A stretch of 64,000 nucleotides of DNA from Azophilus sp026709365 (GCA_965200175.1 OZ241345.1:2852001-2916000); one strand, 5' to 3'; shown: positions 31,201-39,350, counted from the stretch's first letter. Notes: generated by a model from the sequence alone, not told the origin. Translations and numbers: made by a program.

Positions 31201-32193
31201 ATGAGCACCCGCAACCGAAGATTGATCGAGGAGTTCAGCGTCTCCTTCCTGGACGTGATCTGCTGCGGCTTCGGCGCCATCATCCTGCTGCTGATGATCA
31301 CCAAGACCGTGGAGCCGATCCTGCTGGAGCGATCGGTCGTCAGCTTGGAAGGCCAGGTGGCGAGCCGGGAGCAGGCGCTCTACGACATCCAAGGACAGAT
31401 TCGCGAGCTGCGCCGGCAGTTGGCCGACGCCAGCGGACAGCTCGACGACAACCTGCTCGCCTTGGCCCGCATGGAGCGGGAGCTGACCCGCATCCTCGGC
31501 CAGTTCACCGCCACCACCGAGGACCAGGAGCAGCTGCGCCGGCAAACCCTGAAGCTGGCCGCGGCGCGGCAGTCGCTGACCGATGAGATGGAACGCCTGC
31601 TCGGCCTCGACTTCCGCCGCCAGAGCGATCTGGTCGGCGGCATCGCCGTGGACAGCGAGTACATCATCTTCGTCATCGACACATCCGGCAGCATGTTCAA
31701 CGGCGCGTGGCCGCAAGTGCTGCGCAAGGTGAGCGAGACCTTGGACGTCTATCCGACCGTCAAGGGCATCCAAGTGATGAACGACATGGGCGAGTACATG
31801 TTCTCCGGCTTTCGCGGCCAGTGGATTCCCGACACGCCGGCCCGCCGCCAATCCATCCTCAACACCCTGCGCAGCTGGAACGCGTTCAGCAACTCAAGCC
31901 CCGTGGAGGGCATTCAGGCGGCCATCGACACCTACTACGCGCCCGACAAGCGCATCGGCATCTACGTCTTCGGCGACGACTACAGCGGCGACTCGGTGGA
32001 GGAGGTGGTGGACGCCGTGGACCGGATCAACGTCGCCGACGAGTCCGGGCGCCGCCGGGTGCGCATCAATGCGGTTGGCTTTCCGGTCCACTTGCAACGG
32101 CCCAACGCCCGCATCTACCGCTTCGCCGCGCTGATGCGGGAACTCGCCTACCGCAACGGCGGAACCTTTGTCGGCTTGTCGGAATTCCAGTAG
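31201..32193 (+). CDS. VWA-domain protein with an ExbD-like membrane helix (B)
   Basis: 330 residues. FSVSFLDVICCGFGAIILLL at 12-31 carries Asp18 and matches protein A at the helix, including the CGFGA box. A coiled coil (SLEGQVASREQALYDIQGQI) leads to a VWA domain with IDTSGSM (MIDAS) and YVFGDDYSGDS. The threonine of the MIDAS is not obvious, so metal binding may differ from protein A. It starts 14 bases after protein A and is probably its stator partner around the channel at 28113 (inference). Confidence 0.85.
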   Translation: MSTRNRRLIEEFSVSFLDVICCGFGAIILLLMITKTVEPILLERSVVSLEGQVASREQALYDIQGQIRELRRQLADASGQLDDNLLALARMERELTRILGQFTATTEDQEQLRRQTLKLAAARQSLTDEMERLLGLDFRRQSDLVGGIAVDSEYIIFVIDTSGSMFNGAWPQVLRKVSETLDVYPTVKGIQVMNDMGEYMFSGFRGQWIPDTPARRQSILNTLRSWNAFSNSSPVEGIQAAIDTYYAPDKRIGIYVFGDDYSGDSVEEVVDAVDRINVADESGRRRVRINAVGFPVHLQRPNARIYRFAALMRELAYRNGGTFVGLSEFQ

Positions 32194-32205
32194 GCTTGGC
32201 AGGCC

Positions 32206-32835
32206 ATGACTGCCCTGCTTCTGAAACTCTGCGCAAAGTGCGCCATCGCGTCGGCCCTTGCCGTTTCGGCCTTGGGCTGCGCGGGCGCCAAGGTGGCGGT
32301 CCCCACGGCCTTTCCGGTGCCGCAGGTGATGAAGGTGTCGCTGCCGGTCGGCCTCTACTTGGATGAAGCGCTGCTGTCATACGTCCACCAGGAGTCCCTG
32401 GAGGGCCAGGGCGACTGGGAGATCGAGCTCGGCTCCGCCCAGCGGCCGATGTTCGACAACCTCTTGAGCGGCCTGTTCATCGGCCACCGCCCCGTGGAGC
32501 GGCTTGGGGCGAGCCACGATGACATCGCCGGCGTGCTGGCGCCGGCCATCGAGGAGCTGCAGTTCTCCACCCCGGAGCAGACCCGCTCGGAGTACTACGA
32601 GGTCTGGATTCGCTACCGCTTCGAACTGCACGCCAACGACGGCGAGGAACTCGGGCAGTGGAACCTCACCGCCTACGGCAAGGCCCATCAGCAGAACCAC
32701 GCCGGCGCCTCGGCGGCGCTGCAAAGCGCGGCGCTGGTCGCTTGCCGGGACGCGATGGCGTTCTTCACCCAGCAGTTTCGCAAGGAGCCCGTGGTTCAGT
32801 CCTGGCTGGGCCGGGAGCTGGGGGGTTCCGCGTGA
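32206..32835 (+). CDS. Lipoprotein of the envelope gene run (32.2 kb)
   Basis: 209 residues. Signal segment IASALAVSALGCAG gives a lipidated Cys at about 25. The mature part is a mixed alpha/beta domain (MKVSLPVGLYLDEAL, EYYEVWIRYRFELHANDGEE) with a C-terminal helix (LVACRDAMAFFTQQF). The beta part resembles small outer-membrane accessory lipoproteins in general style, but no family can be named. It overlaps the next lipoprotein gene by 4 bases. Confidence 0.7.
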   Translation: MTALLLKLCAKCAIASALAVSALGCAGAKVAVPTAFPVPQVMKVSLPVGLYLDEALLSYVHQESLEGQGDWEIELGSAQRPMFDNLLSGLFIGHRPVERLGASHDDIAGVLAPAIEELQFSTPEQTRSEYYEVWIRYRFELHANDGEELGQWNLTAYGKAHQQNHAGASAALQSAALVACRDAMAFFTQQFRKEPVVQSWLGRELGGSA

Positions 32836-33488
32836 GCCTGACGCGAGGAATGGCCCTGCTGCTGGCTTGGGCGGGCCTGACCGGCTGCGTCACGGCGACC
32901 GTCCAGGAGGTTCGGGAGACGGCCACGGCCATGGCCACGGGCGACTCCATCGTGGTGCTCGGGCGGCGCAGCCAGCCGACCACCGACGAGACCGAGCTCG
33001 ACTTCATCTCCTGTGTGGCGAACAGCATGAGCCGCGGCCAAAACGCCCTTAACGTCTTGGAGGAGCAGCAGTTTCTGGACGCCACCTTCCCGTGGTTCGA
33101 GCCCCGCATCGCGCCGCTCAACCACACCGAGCTGCCCAGCATCATCAAGCAGGCGCCCTTGGCCGAGCGCTTGGACGAAATGGGGCTGAAGTACCTGGTC
33201 TGGATCGAGGGCTCCACCCAGCGCATCGACTCCGGCGGCTCGCTCAGCTGCGTGGTCGGTCCCGGCGGCGGCGGCTGCTTCGGGTTCCTGTCCTGGGAGA
33301 ACGACTCCACCTACGAAGCCTCGGTCTGGGACGTGGCCACCGGACAGGCCGCCGGCAAGATCAGCTCCGAGGCCACCGGCATGAGCTACGTGCCCGCCGT
33401 CATCGTCCCGATCCCGATCATCGCCCGAGTCCGCTCCTCAGCCTGCTCGAGCCTCGCCAAGCAGTTGAAGTCGTTCGTGGTGAATTGA
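32832..33488 (+). CDS. Lipoprotein of the envelope gene run (32.8 kb)
   Basis: 218 residues from GTG 32832. Lipobox AGLTGC with Cys at about 19. The mature domain has SIVVLGRRSQPTTDE, ELDFISCVANSM, LKYLVWIEGSTQ and a Gly/Cys-rich turn GPGGGGCFGF, then YEASVWDVATGQAAG. VWDVATGQ-type strands are common in penicillin-binding-protein-activator-like (LpoB) and related envelope lipoproteins, but homology is not asserted. Last gene of the run. Confidence 0.7.
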   Translation: MSLTRGMALLLAWAGLTGCVTATVQEVRETATAMATGDSIVVLGRRSQPTTDETELDFISCVANSMSRGQNALNVLEEQQFLDATFPWFEPRIAPLNHTELPSIIKQAPLAERLDEMGLKYLVWIEGSTQRIDSGGSLSCVVGPGGGGCFGFLSWENDSTYEASVWDVATGQAAGKISSEATGMSYVPAVIVPIPIIARVRSSACSSLAKQLKSFVVN

Positions 33489-33555
33489 GCCGGGTAGCTG
33501 AACTGGCAACAGCCCGTTGGAAGCCAGCCCAGGTGACGGGCAGCCAAAGGGATGT

Positions 33556-33795
33556 CTATTCGCGCAAACTGGCATGGTCCACCTGAACCTCCGTGCGCGA
33601 CTTGCCATTCTTAAAATCCGCCTCGTCGCGCAAAGCTCTATCATCAGCCCTCAACTCTGCGCGGGCAGCCTCATTTTTGGCCTGCAGTTCCCGACGCAGG
33701 TCGAGAATGTCCGCCCGCAGCCAAGCGAACTGCCAAATCAGCACCGCAGCCAACGCCACGGAAGTGGCAAGTTTCATTCGGTTTTCCGAAGTCAT
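33556..33795 (-). CDS. Small membrane coiled-coil protein (copy 1)
   Basis: 79 residues from ATG 33795 (82 from 33804). MTSENRMKLATSVALAAVL starts a single membrane helix ending WLRADILDLRREL, followed by a charged coiled coil. It is a paralogue of the protein at 35539-35823 (MTSTDRMSLGTSIALAALVI, WLRADIGDMR). Such anchors can tether a partner to the membrane. The 33805-34059 spacer upstream holds nothing I recognise. Confidence 0.6.
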   Translation of the reverse strand: MTSENRMKLATSVALAAVLIWQFAWLRADILDLRRELQAKNEAARAELRADDRALRDEADFKNGKSRTEVQVDHASLRE

Positions 33796-34059
33796 GCCGT
33801 TCATGCTATCACGTCCTTATTCCGAGCGGGCCTGATTCCGTCAACGTCCAAGCCCGAATTCCGATCCAATCGAGGAGGCTTCCGCCAATCCAGCAAGATC
33901 AGCCTAGCAGGCTTGAAGGCGTTCCGAAATACAGCGAAAAACCACAGGATTTGTAGGAAATCGTCGCGGTTCGTCGATCTTTGAGCACATGACCCCAACG
34001 TTGCTCCGGGCTAAAATCACTCCACATGAAGGCTGGCGGTCAACCGCTTAAAGCACTCA

Positions 34060-34896
34060 ATGGCCCAACCCCAAGAAGTAAAAGAGGACATGGCGGCGCT
34101 ATGCGAAGTCGCGAACCGGATGCCCTTCCGCTTCGATCGGCAATGCCTGCTCAACCATGACGCGATAGCCCGACCTTGGAATCAGCTTCCGCCGGGCTTT
34201 CCGCGAAGCGTTTTCAACCCCGAATGCCCCGTCAGCCACGAAGCCACCACCCGAAGCCGCCTGCTCGAGGCGATCCGAGCTCCAAGCGCCCTGACCCAAC
34301 CGCGCTGGGTGGAGGTGCGTGCTGAGGCTCTGGAAAGCCTGTTCGGCCGCTTTGTTCCCGGTCACGCGTTCAGGACTTTGAGACCGGATTGGGGGATCAC
34401 GCTAACCGAGCCCATGGCGACTCGTGGGTTGGCACACCTGCTAGGCAGAGGGTCTGGATGTCTGAAGGCGCAACGCATAAAGGCATTCTTGGAAGCACTG
34501 AGGATTCCGTGTATTCCAGACAACCGAGCACTTGAGCAGGCAGAAGTTTACTCCGAAGCGGACCGGATCGATCTTGAAGTGCGCTTCCAGAAGCGAGTTG
34601 TTCTGGTTGAAGCTAAGTTCGGACACAAACTGACGCCAGGACAACTCAAGCGCTACTATAATGCGCGCAAGGAGTTTCGACCCGACTGCCGGATCGTCGG
34701 ACTGACTTCCGGCGCGGGAAAGGGCAGGCACCACAGGCAGGAGAAAAGATGGCCGGTAGTGCTCTGGCGCGACCTCTGGCTGCGCTTCGAGAAGAAGCGT
34801 CCCTATGAGGCTGACGGCCAACTGGCTACCTTCATGGCTTGGCTTTGGAAACGAATCGGCGGCCTGAATCCCGGCAATCCAAAATCAAGGTCTTAG
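34060..34896 (+). CDS. PD-(D/E)XK nuclease-like protein
   Basis: 278 residues. At about 166-190 SEADRIDLEVRF and VVLVEAKFGH supply Asp171, Glu184 and Lys186 of the PD-(D/E)XK site. Upstream TEPMATRGLAHLLG and FLEALRIP resemble the PDDEXK_4 group, which occurs in phage-defence and DNA-processing loci. It is followed 11 bases later by a frameshifted gene and flanked by two paralogous membrane proteins on the opposite strand. Base composition here is lower in G+C than in the housekeeping genes, in keeping with transfer. Confidence 0.75.
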   Translation: MAQPQEVKEDMAALCEVANRMPFRFDRQCLLNHDAIARPWNQLPPGFPRSVFNPECPVSHEATTRSRLLEAIRAPSALTQPRWVEVRAEALESLFGRFVPGHAFRTLRPDWGITLTEPMATRGLAHLLGRGSGCLKAQRIKAFLEALRIPCIPDNRALEQAEVYSEADRIDLEVRFQKRVVLVEAKFGHKLTPGQLKRYYNARKEFRPDCRIVGLTSGAGKGRHHRQEKRWPVVLWRDLWLRFEKKRPYEADGQLATFMAWLWKRIGGLNPGNPKSRS

Positions 34897-34907
34897 CGAG
34901 CGACAAA

Positions 34908-35511
34908 ATGGAAATTCCTGAAAGTCTGAGCGAACACTACTACAAGGACAAAGCGATCCACCGAGCGGTTGACGAGTTGGTCGGCGAACTGGACGGCTCA
35001 AGAATGCCGGACTGCTACTGGGAGGAAGCACAAAAACTACAACCAAGCGTTGTTGATGGTGGCCCAAGTCCGCGCCGACTATGTGGCATTGCTGTTCAAC
35101 ATATGGGAAGTGACATTTGGAAAAGCAGACCCCAAGCGTCTTGACGGCGAGTACTTCGAACATGAGTCGCTTTCTCCAAAATTGATTTGGGAAGAAAAAT
35201 GGCTTTGGCGAAGCTACTATCGCGGCGGCAATCCGGATCAAGGGGGACGGTTCGACTGCTTGTGCGTGCATGTGGAAGAGGACACTCTCAAGCTAAGGGT
35301 CGATCGATACGACGAGGACGGCAACTCGCATTGCTCCGGGACGCCCGAAGTGGAGGGGTGGTCAACGAGTGGACAGGACGGCGATGAGAACGCCTCCTAC
35401 TTGGTTAACGAAGGCGTTAGCTTGCAGAATTTCTTTACCGACCCCGAGTCGATCATGGATCGCTTCGCCCAAGACGCCGCGAAGATCATCGAAGCGCTGC
35501 TTGAGACCTGA
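34908..35511 (+). pseudogene. Frameshifted partner gene of the nuclease
   Basis: The start MEIPESLSEHYYKDKAIHRA and the end region (QVRADYVALLFNIWEV, FTDPESIMDRFAQDA) are in different frames. Removing one base in the A5 run at 35032-35036 joins them as EEAQNYNQALLMVA and gives about 200 residues. This could be a real mutation, a sequencing error or, less likely, programmed slippage. The protein is acidic and has no recognised family; a helper or immunity role for the nuclease is only a guess. Confidence 0.6.
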
Positions 35512-35538
35512 TCGCCAAGACTCGCCATTTGGCCGATC

Positions 35539-35823
35539 TCATTGAACCAGCTCAGGCACAGCAAGGCTCGGGCGCAGCCCCTCGACCAAGCCTTCAACCC
35601 GCGCCATGCGGTTTTCCACGCCCACAATGCGGTCATCCAAGCGGGACACCGATCGGCGCAGCCCTTCCATGTCCGCCTTAAACTCAGTGCGCATCTCGCC
35701 GCGCAGATCGTCGATGTCCGCCCTCATATCGCCAATGTCCGCCCTTAACCATCCGAACAACGCAATAACCAGCGCCGCCAAGGCGATGGAAGTGCCGAGA
35801 CTCATTCGATCCGTCGAAGTCAT
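35539..35823 (-). CDS. Small membrane coiled-coil protein (copy 2), coupled to the AAA ATPase
   Basis: 94 residues from ATG 35823. One membrane helix (SIALAALVIALFGWLRAD) is followed by heptad-like repeats (IDDLRGEMRTEFKADMEGLR, in part, and VENRMARVEGLVEGL). Its ATG overlaps the stop codon of the AAA ATPase (ATGA), so the two are produced together. Paralogue of the protein at 33556. Confidence 0.7.
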   Translation of the reverse strand: MTSTDRMSLGTSIALAALVIALFGWLRADIGDMRADIDDLRGEMRTEFKADMEGLRRSVSRLDDRIVGVENRMARVEGLVEGLRPSLAVPELVQ

Positions 35824-36995
35824 GCGATTTTGGGAGCGGTTCGTCGAAGCTGCTGCTCGGCCCAATCACCCATTGATGGGATGGACAGCGACCAAACGCC
35901 GTCCCTCGGCTCAACAATGCCGTTTTCGATGAGTTCGTTAGTCGTTCCCTGTGCGTCGAAGTCCTCGTCGGACTGCCAGAGTGTTTTGGCTTCCTTCACG
36001 CATAGGGCCTTCAAGGCCCGGTGGCTGTAATGCGGCGGCGCCTTGCCGATTTGAGCGACGATGCATTTGGTGAGGTCGGGGTCGCAGGGCGCCTTTATGT
36101 CCTTCAGGCGTGCTGCATAGTATTCGGATCGCAGCTCGGCGCACCGGTTCCCGACGTGCTTGAAGCTCACGGCCTGCAGACTTCCTTCGGCCTCAAGCAG
36201 CGCTTCGCATATGGCCTTGTGTGTGCTCCACAGGTGGCGGGGCCATCCGAATGACCAGCGGGCCGTCTCATCGGCCAGCAGTTGCCTTGACTCCGGCGAC
36301 GCGTTGTCGCAGCGCAGCTCCTCCAGCATTCTGGCGGTGGATGCGGCGCATTCGTCGGGCGTCATGGCCGACATGGCGTATGTGCCCCCGTCGCCCGCTC
36401 TGGTCAGGCCCGAATAATCGTTGATGTGGCTTCTGGTGTGGGACAAGCCGGTCAGCAGCACGACGCAGGGGATTTGATCGGCTTCACCCAATCCGCCGAT
36501 GTGCAGGTCCTTGAGCACGTCCAAGGCGCTGTCCGGCAGGCTGTGGGCCTCATCGACATGCAGCACGAAACGCAGGCCCTGGGTGGAGATCTCTTTGGAT
36601 GCTCTCCGCATTTCCTCACCCAACATTCGTCCGGCCAGTCGGGCACCCATCAGCCCCGCCCACTTGACCGCAGTGGCCGCAAGCTGGCCCTCTTGTTTGG
36701 ATGCCGCATCTTCGACCCGAGTCATCAAGGCGGGGAAATCAACCATATGGTGGTGCCTCACCTTGATGAAAACAGCGTTTTCGTTGGTTTCGGCCAAATG
36801 AGCGGCGAGTGAGGTTTTGCCGCAGCCCGGAGCACCTTGATAGATGCGGAAAATGGCCTGTTCACGGGCCATGGAGGACATCAGGCCATTGTTGAACAGC
36901 GTGATCTCCTCCTCGCGGCCCTCAAAGTACCTGGCTTCGTCTCGGGGTGAATCGACGTGGGCGATTTGGTGCGCAAGTTCCGTGTTGAACCGCAT
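35820..36995 (-). CDS. AAA ATPase with C-terminal winged-helix-like domain
   Basis: 391 residues. Walker A GAPGCGKT at 54-61, Walker B LRFVLHVDEAH at 141-151 (Asp148, Glu149), sensor-like VVLLTGLSHT and a C-terminal domain (ALKALCVKEAKTLW, TTNELIENGIVEPRDGVWSL) like a winged helix. The family style is ORC/ExeA/TniB-type ATPases that load or remodel nucleoprotein. Partner is the membrane coiled-coil protein. A defence role is suggested by the neighbouring nuclease but not shown. Confidence 0.8.
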   Translation of the reverse strand: MRFNTELAHQIAHVDSPRDEARYFEGREEEITLFNNGLMSSMAREQAIFRIYQGAPGCGKTSLAAHLAETNENAVFIKVRHHHMVDFPALMTRVEDAASKQEGQLAATAVKWAGLMGARLAGRMLGEEMRRASKEISTQGLRFVLHVDEAHSLPDSALDVLKDLHIGGLGEADQIPCVVLLTGLSHTRSHINDYSGLTRAGDGGTYAMSAMTPDECAASTARMLEELRCDNASPESRQLLADETARWSFGWPRHLWSTHKAICEALLEAEGSLQAVSFKHVGNRCAELRSEYYAARLKDIKAPCDPDLTKCIVAQIGKAPPHYSHRALKALCVKEAKTLWQSDEDFDAQGTTNELIENGIVEPRDGVWSLSIPSMGDWAEQQLRRTAPKIA

Positions 36996-37123
36996 GGTCG
37001 GCGTCGGTGAAGGCTTGAGGCGGATAGCTTACCAGCAGCAAGGTTGACTTGTCCGGGGGAGCCCCTCAGCGACCAGCGATTCTAATATCGTCGGAGCGGA
37101 GGGCATAACGCACCGAAGGTTCG

Positions 37124-37190
37124 CGCCCTCGAAATGGACCGGAGAAATCCATCGAGGGCGGGACGCCCTCGCTCCGGGAAGCTTCGCCTA
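37124..37190 (-). repeat. GC hairpin repeat, copy 3 (reversed)
   Basis: GAGGGCGGGACGCCCTC at 37154-37170 is the reverse complement of the core at 1842 and 13254, and CTCCGGGAAGCTTCGCC continues the match. A second pair, GCCCTCGA at 37125-37132 and TCGAGGGC at 37152-37159, adds a longer stem. It lies in the spacer between the divergent... AAA ATPase start and the hydrolase end; the remaining 36996-37236 shows no gene. Confidence 0.6.
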
Positions 37191-37236
37191 ACGCCACGAA
37201 AAAGCCAAAATGGGAATGGCTGCTCCGCGACGAGCG

Positions 37237-38217
37237 TCAACCGATCTGCCGGCACATGTCTCGCAGTGCCTCGATGAACGCCAGCGGCTGGTCGAGGAAC
37301 AGATGGTGCTGCGCGTCCGGGATGGCGACCGCAGGCACGTCGCCGGGGATCAGAGACTGCATGTGCCTGCGGGTTCGTTCGCTGAACAGCTTGCTTTCGG
37401 CGCCGTAGATCAGGCCCACGGGGAGGCGCAGGTTGGCGTAGTCCTCCGGTTGGCGTTCGGCGTCCTTGAGGGCGTTGGGCAGGTCCGCATCGAACTTCCA
37501 GGCCCAGCCGCCGCCATCGATCGGCATCAGCGAGTGGCGGGCGATGTGTTCCAGGATGTAGGCGTTGGCGCAGGGCTGCGGGGGCTGCAGGCGAAAGCGG
37601 GCCAAGGCGGTGCGCTTGTCGGGGTAGGCCTTGGCGCGTCCGCCCATCGAAGGCATGTCCGGGCGGGGCTCATCGGGATGGCGCAGGCCCGAGTCGGCCA
37701 GGATCAACGCGCCGAAGCGCCCCGGATGCAGGTTGGCCGCCTTGGTGGCCATGTTGCCGCCGAAGCTGTGGCCCACGACGATGACGTCCGTGCCCAAGCC
37801 CGCCGCATCGCAGACGGCGACGATCTCCTTGGCGTAGGTGGCCGAGTCGTATTCGTAGCGGTAGTCGGAATCGCCCATGCCGGTCAGGTCCATGGCCACC
37901 ACCCGATAGTCGTCGGTCAGGGCCGGGGCGATGAAGTCCCACCAGCGGGAGTGGGCGTTCATGCCGTGGATCAGCAGCAGTCCGCGCGCCCGCGCAGCGG
38001 GCGCGTTGGCGTTTCGCTGGCGCGAAACTCCGCGCTCGTCACTTAGGTCGGATTCCGATGTGTTTCCGGCTCCGCGCTTGTTCGCAGGCGCGTCCCAAGC
38101 GCGCCAAACCACGTCGCACTCCTCAACCTCAACGACGGCGGACTCGCTCGGCGTCTCCACCGCCTCGAAAAACCACTCCGGGATGGCGGCCGGTTGGCTG
38201 CGGTCCCAGCGGGCCAC
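37237..38217 (-). CDS. Alpha/beta hydrolase with an in-frame palindromic-element insert
   Basis: 326 residues, GTG start two bases after the stop of the acyl-CoA dehydrogenase gene. Hydrolase core: LLLIHGMNAHSRWWDF (oxyanion region), VVAMDLTGMGDSD, VVGHSFGGNMA (nucleophile Ser) and IPDAQHHLFLDQP (His). About 34 residues between RAWDAPA and RGLLLIHG (roughly 46-79) have no counterpart in the fold and are encoded by the element at 37985-38075. The insert is before the first core strand, where it could be tolerated. Substrate unknown. Confidence 0.85.
   Translation of the reverse strand: MARWDRSQPAAIPEWFFEAVETPSESAVVEVEECDVVWRAWDAPANKRGAGNTSESDLSDERGVSRQRNANAPAARARGLLLIHGMNAHSRWWDFIAPALTDDYRVVAMDLTGMGDSDYRYEYDSATYAKEIVAVCDAAGLGTDVIVVGHSFGGNMATKAANLHPGRFGALILADSGLRHPDEPRPDMPSMGGRAKAYPDKRTALARFRLQPPQPCANAYILEHIARHSLMPIDGGGWAWKFDADLPNALKDAERQPEDYANLRLPVGLIYGAESKLFSERTRRHMQSLIPGDVPAVAIPDAQHHLFLDQPLAFIEALRDMCRQIG
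37985..38075 (+). repeat. Palindromic element, full copy D, inside a gene
   Basis: Hairpin CGCGCCCGC / GCGGGCGCG at 37985-38005, then the conserved core GTTTCGCTGGCGCGAAACTCC, then GGTCGGATTCCGATGTGTTTC as a diverged tail. It lies within the hydrolase gene and is read antisense as open frame, giving the peptide parts DERGVSRQRN and APAARARG. No stop codon and no frame shift results. Confidence 0.8.
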
Positions 38218-38219
38218 GC

Positions 38220-39350
38220 TCAGAGCGACCCAAAGCGCTTCAAGTGGTGATCGACATTGCCGAACAGGGCGTCGATCATGGTCAGGCGCTTGAAGTAGTG
38301 GCCGATGTTGAGTTCGTCGGTCATGCCCATGCCGCCATGCAGCTGCACGGCGTTCTGGCCGACGAAGCGGCCGGACTTGCCCACCTGCACCTTGAAGGCT
38401 GAAACCGCCTTTTGCGCCTCGGGTCCGTAGCCTTCGGCCATGCGCATGGCGGCCATGAACATCAGGGACTTCGCCTGCTCGTGTTCCATGAACATATCGA
38501 CCATGCGATGCTGGAGCACTTGGAACTTGCCGATCGGCTGGCCGAACTGCTTGCGGGTCTTGCAGTACTCCACCGTGTCCTTGTACAGCACCTCCATGCA
38601 GCCCACCGCCTCGGCGCCTACGGCGAGAATGCCTTCATCAATCACCTGCTCGAGAACGGGCAGGCCGCCGCCTGCTTCGCCGAGCAGCGCGTCGGCGTCC
38701 AGGTCCACATCCTCCAAGGTCACTTCCGAGGCGGCGAAGCCGTCCACGGTGGGGTAGTCACGGCGGCTTACGCCGTCAGCGCTGGCGGGCACCAGAAACA
38801 GGGAAACGCCGGCAGCATCGCGCTGCGCCCCTCGGCTTCGCGCCGACACCACCAGCCAGTCCGCCGACGGGCCGTTGAGCGTCACCGCCTTGTAGCCGTT
38901 CAGGCGCCAACCGCCTTCCCGACGCTCGGCCTTGGTGGTGAGGTCGGCTAGGTTGTAGCGCCCCTGGGGCTCGGCAAAGGCGAGCGCCGCCTGGCTTTCC
39001 CCGTTGATGAGGCCGGGAAGCCGAGCCTGCCGCTGCGCCGGGGTTCCCGCCAGCCGCAGCGCACCGCCCGCCAGCACCACGGTGGCCAGCAGCGGTTCGA
39101 TGAGCAGGCCCTTGCCGAACTGCTCCCACATGGCGATGCTCTCGATGGGACCGCCGCCGAAGCCGCCGTCCTCCTCGGCAAAAGGCACCGCCAGCCAGCC
39201 GAGTTCGGCAAAAGTCCGCCAGTGGCCGGCATTGAAGTCCGCCTCCGACTTGACGGTTCGCTGCCGTTCGTTGAAGCCGTAGTCGTTTTGAATGAAGCGC
39301 TCAATGCTCTCCTTGAGAAGCGTCTGCTCCTCCGAAAACGAAAAATCCAT
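38220..39350 (-). CDS. Acyl-CoA dehydrogenase
   Basis: 376 residues from ATG 39350. Typical parts: MDFSFSEEQTLLKESIERF, GWLAVPFAEEDGGFGGG, YNLADLTTKA with the substrate region, and near the C-terminus CKTRKQFGQPIGKFQVLQHR and QLHGGMGMTDELNIGHYFKR (FAD and catalytic Glu region). It oxidises an acyl-CoA to the enoyl-CoA and passes electrons to ETF. In an operon with a second, smaller homologue upstream and the hydrolase downstream. Confidence 0.92.
   Translation of the reverse strand: MDFSFSEEQTLLKESIERFIQNDYGFNERQRTVKSEADFNAGHWRTFAELGWLAVPFAEEDGGFGGGPIESIAMWEQFGKGLLIEPLLATVVLAGGALRLAGTPAQRQARLPGLINGESQAALAFAEPQGRYNLADLTTKAERREGGWRLNGYKAVTLNGPSADWLVVSARSRGAQRDAAGVSLFLVPASADGVSRRDYPTVDGFAASEVTLEDVDLDADALLGEAGGGLPVLEQVIDEGILAVGAEAVGCMEVLYKDTVEYCKTRKQFGQPIGKFQVLQHRMVDMFMEHEQAKSLMFMAAMRMAEGYGPEAQKAVSAFKVQVGKSGRFVGQNAVQLHGGMGMTDELNIGHYFKRLTMIDALFGNVDHHLKRFGSL

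Noticed and set aside
20109..33488. Assignment of the envelope run to Zorya or Tol-Pal
   Set aside because: Zorya has an ExbB-like ZorA with an OmpA-type ZorB and helicases or nucleases; Tol-Pal has TolR, TolA, TolB and Pal. None of those partners is present.
34908..35511. Programmed frameshift
   Set aside because: The A5 run is short, lacks a clear slippery heptamer and has no obvious downstream stem, so mutation or sequencing error is simpler.
37237..38217. Two separate genes or a frameshift in the hydrolase
   Set aside because: The frame is continuous through the element; no stop codon or alternative start is needed, and catalytic motifs are all in one frame.
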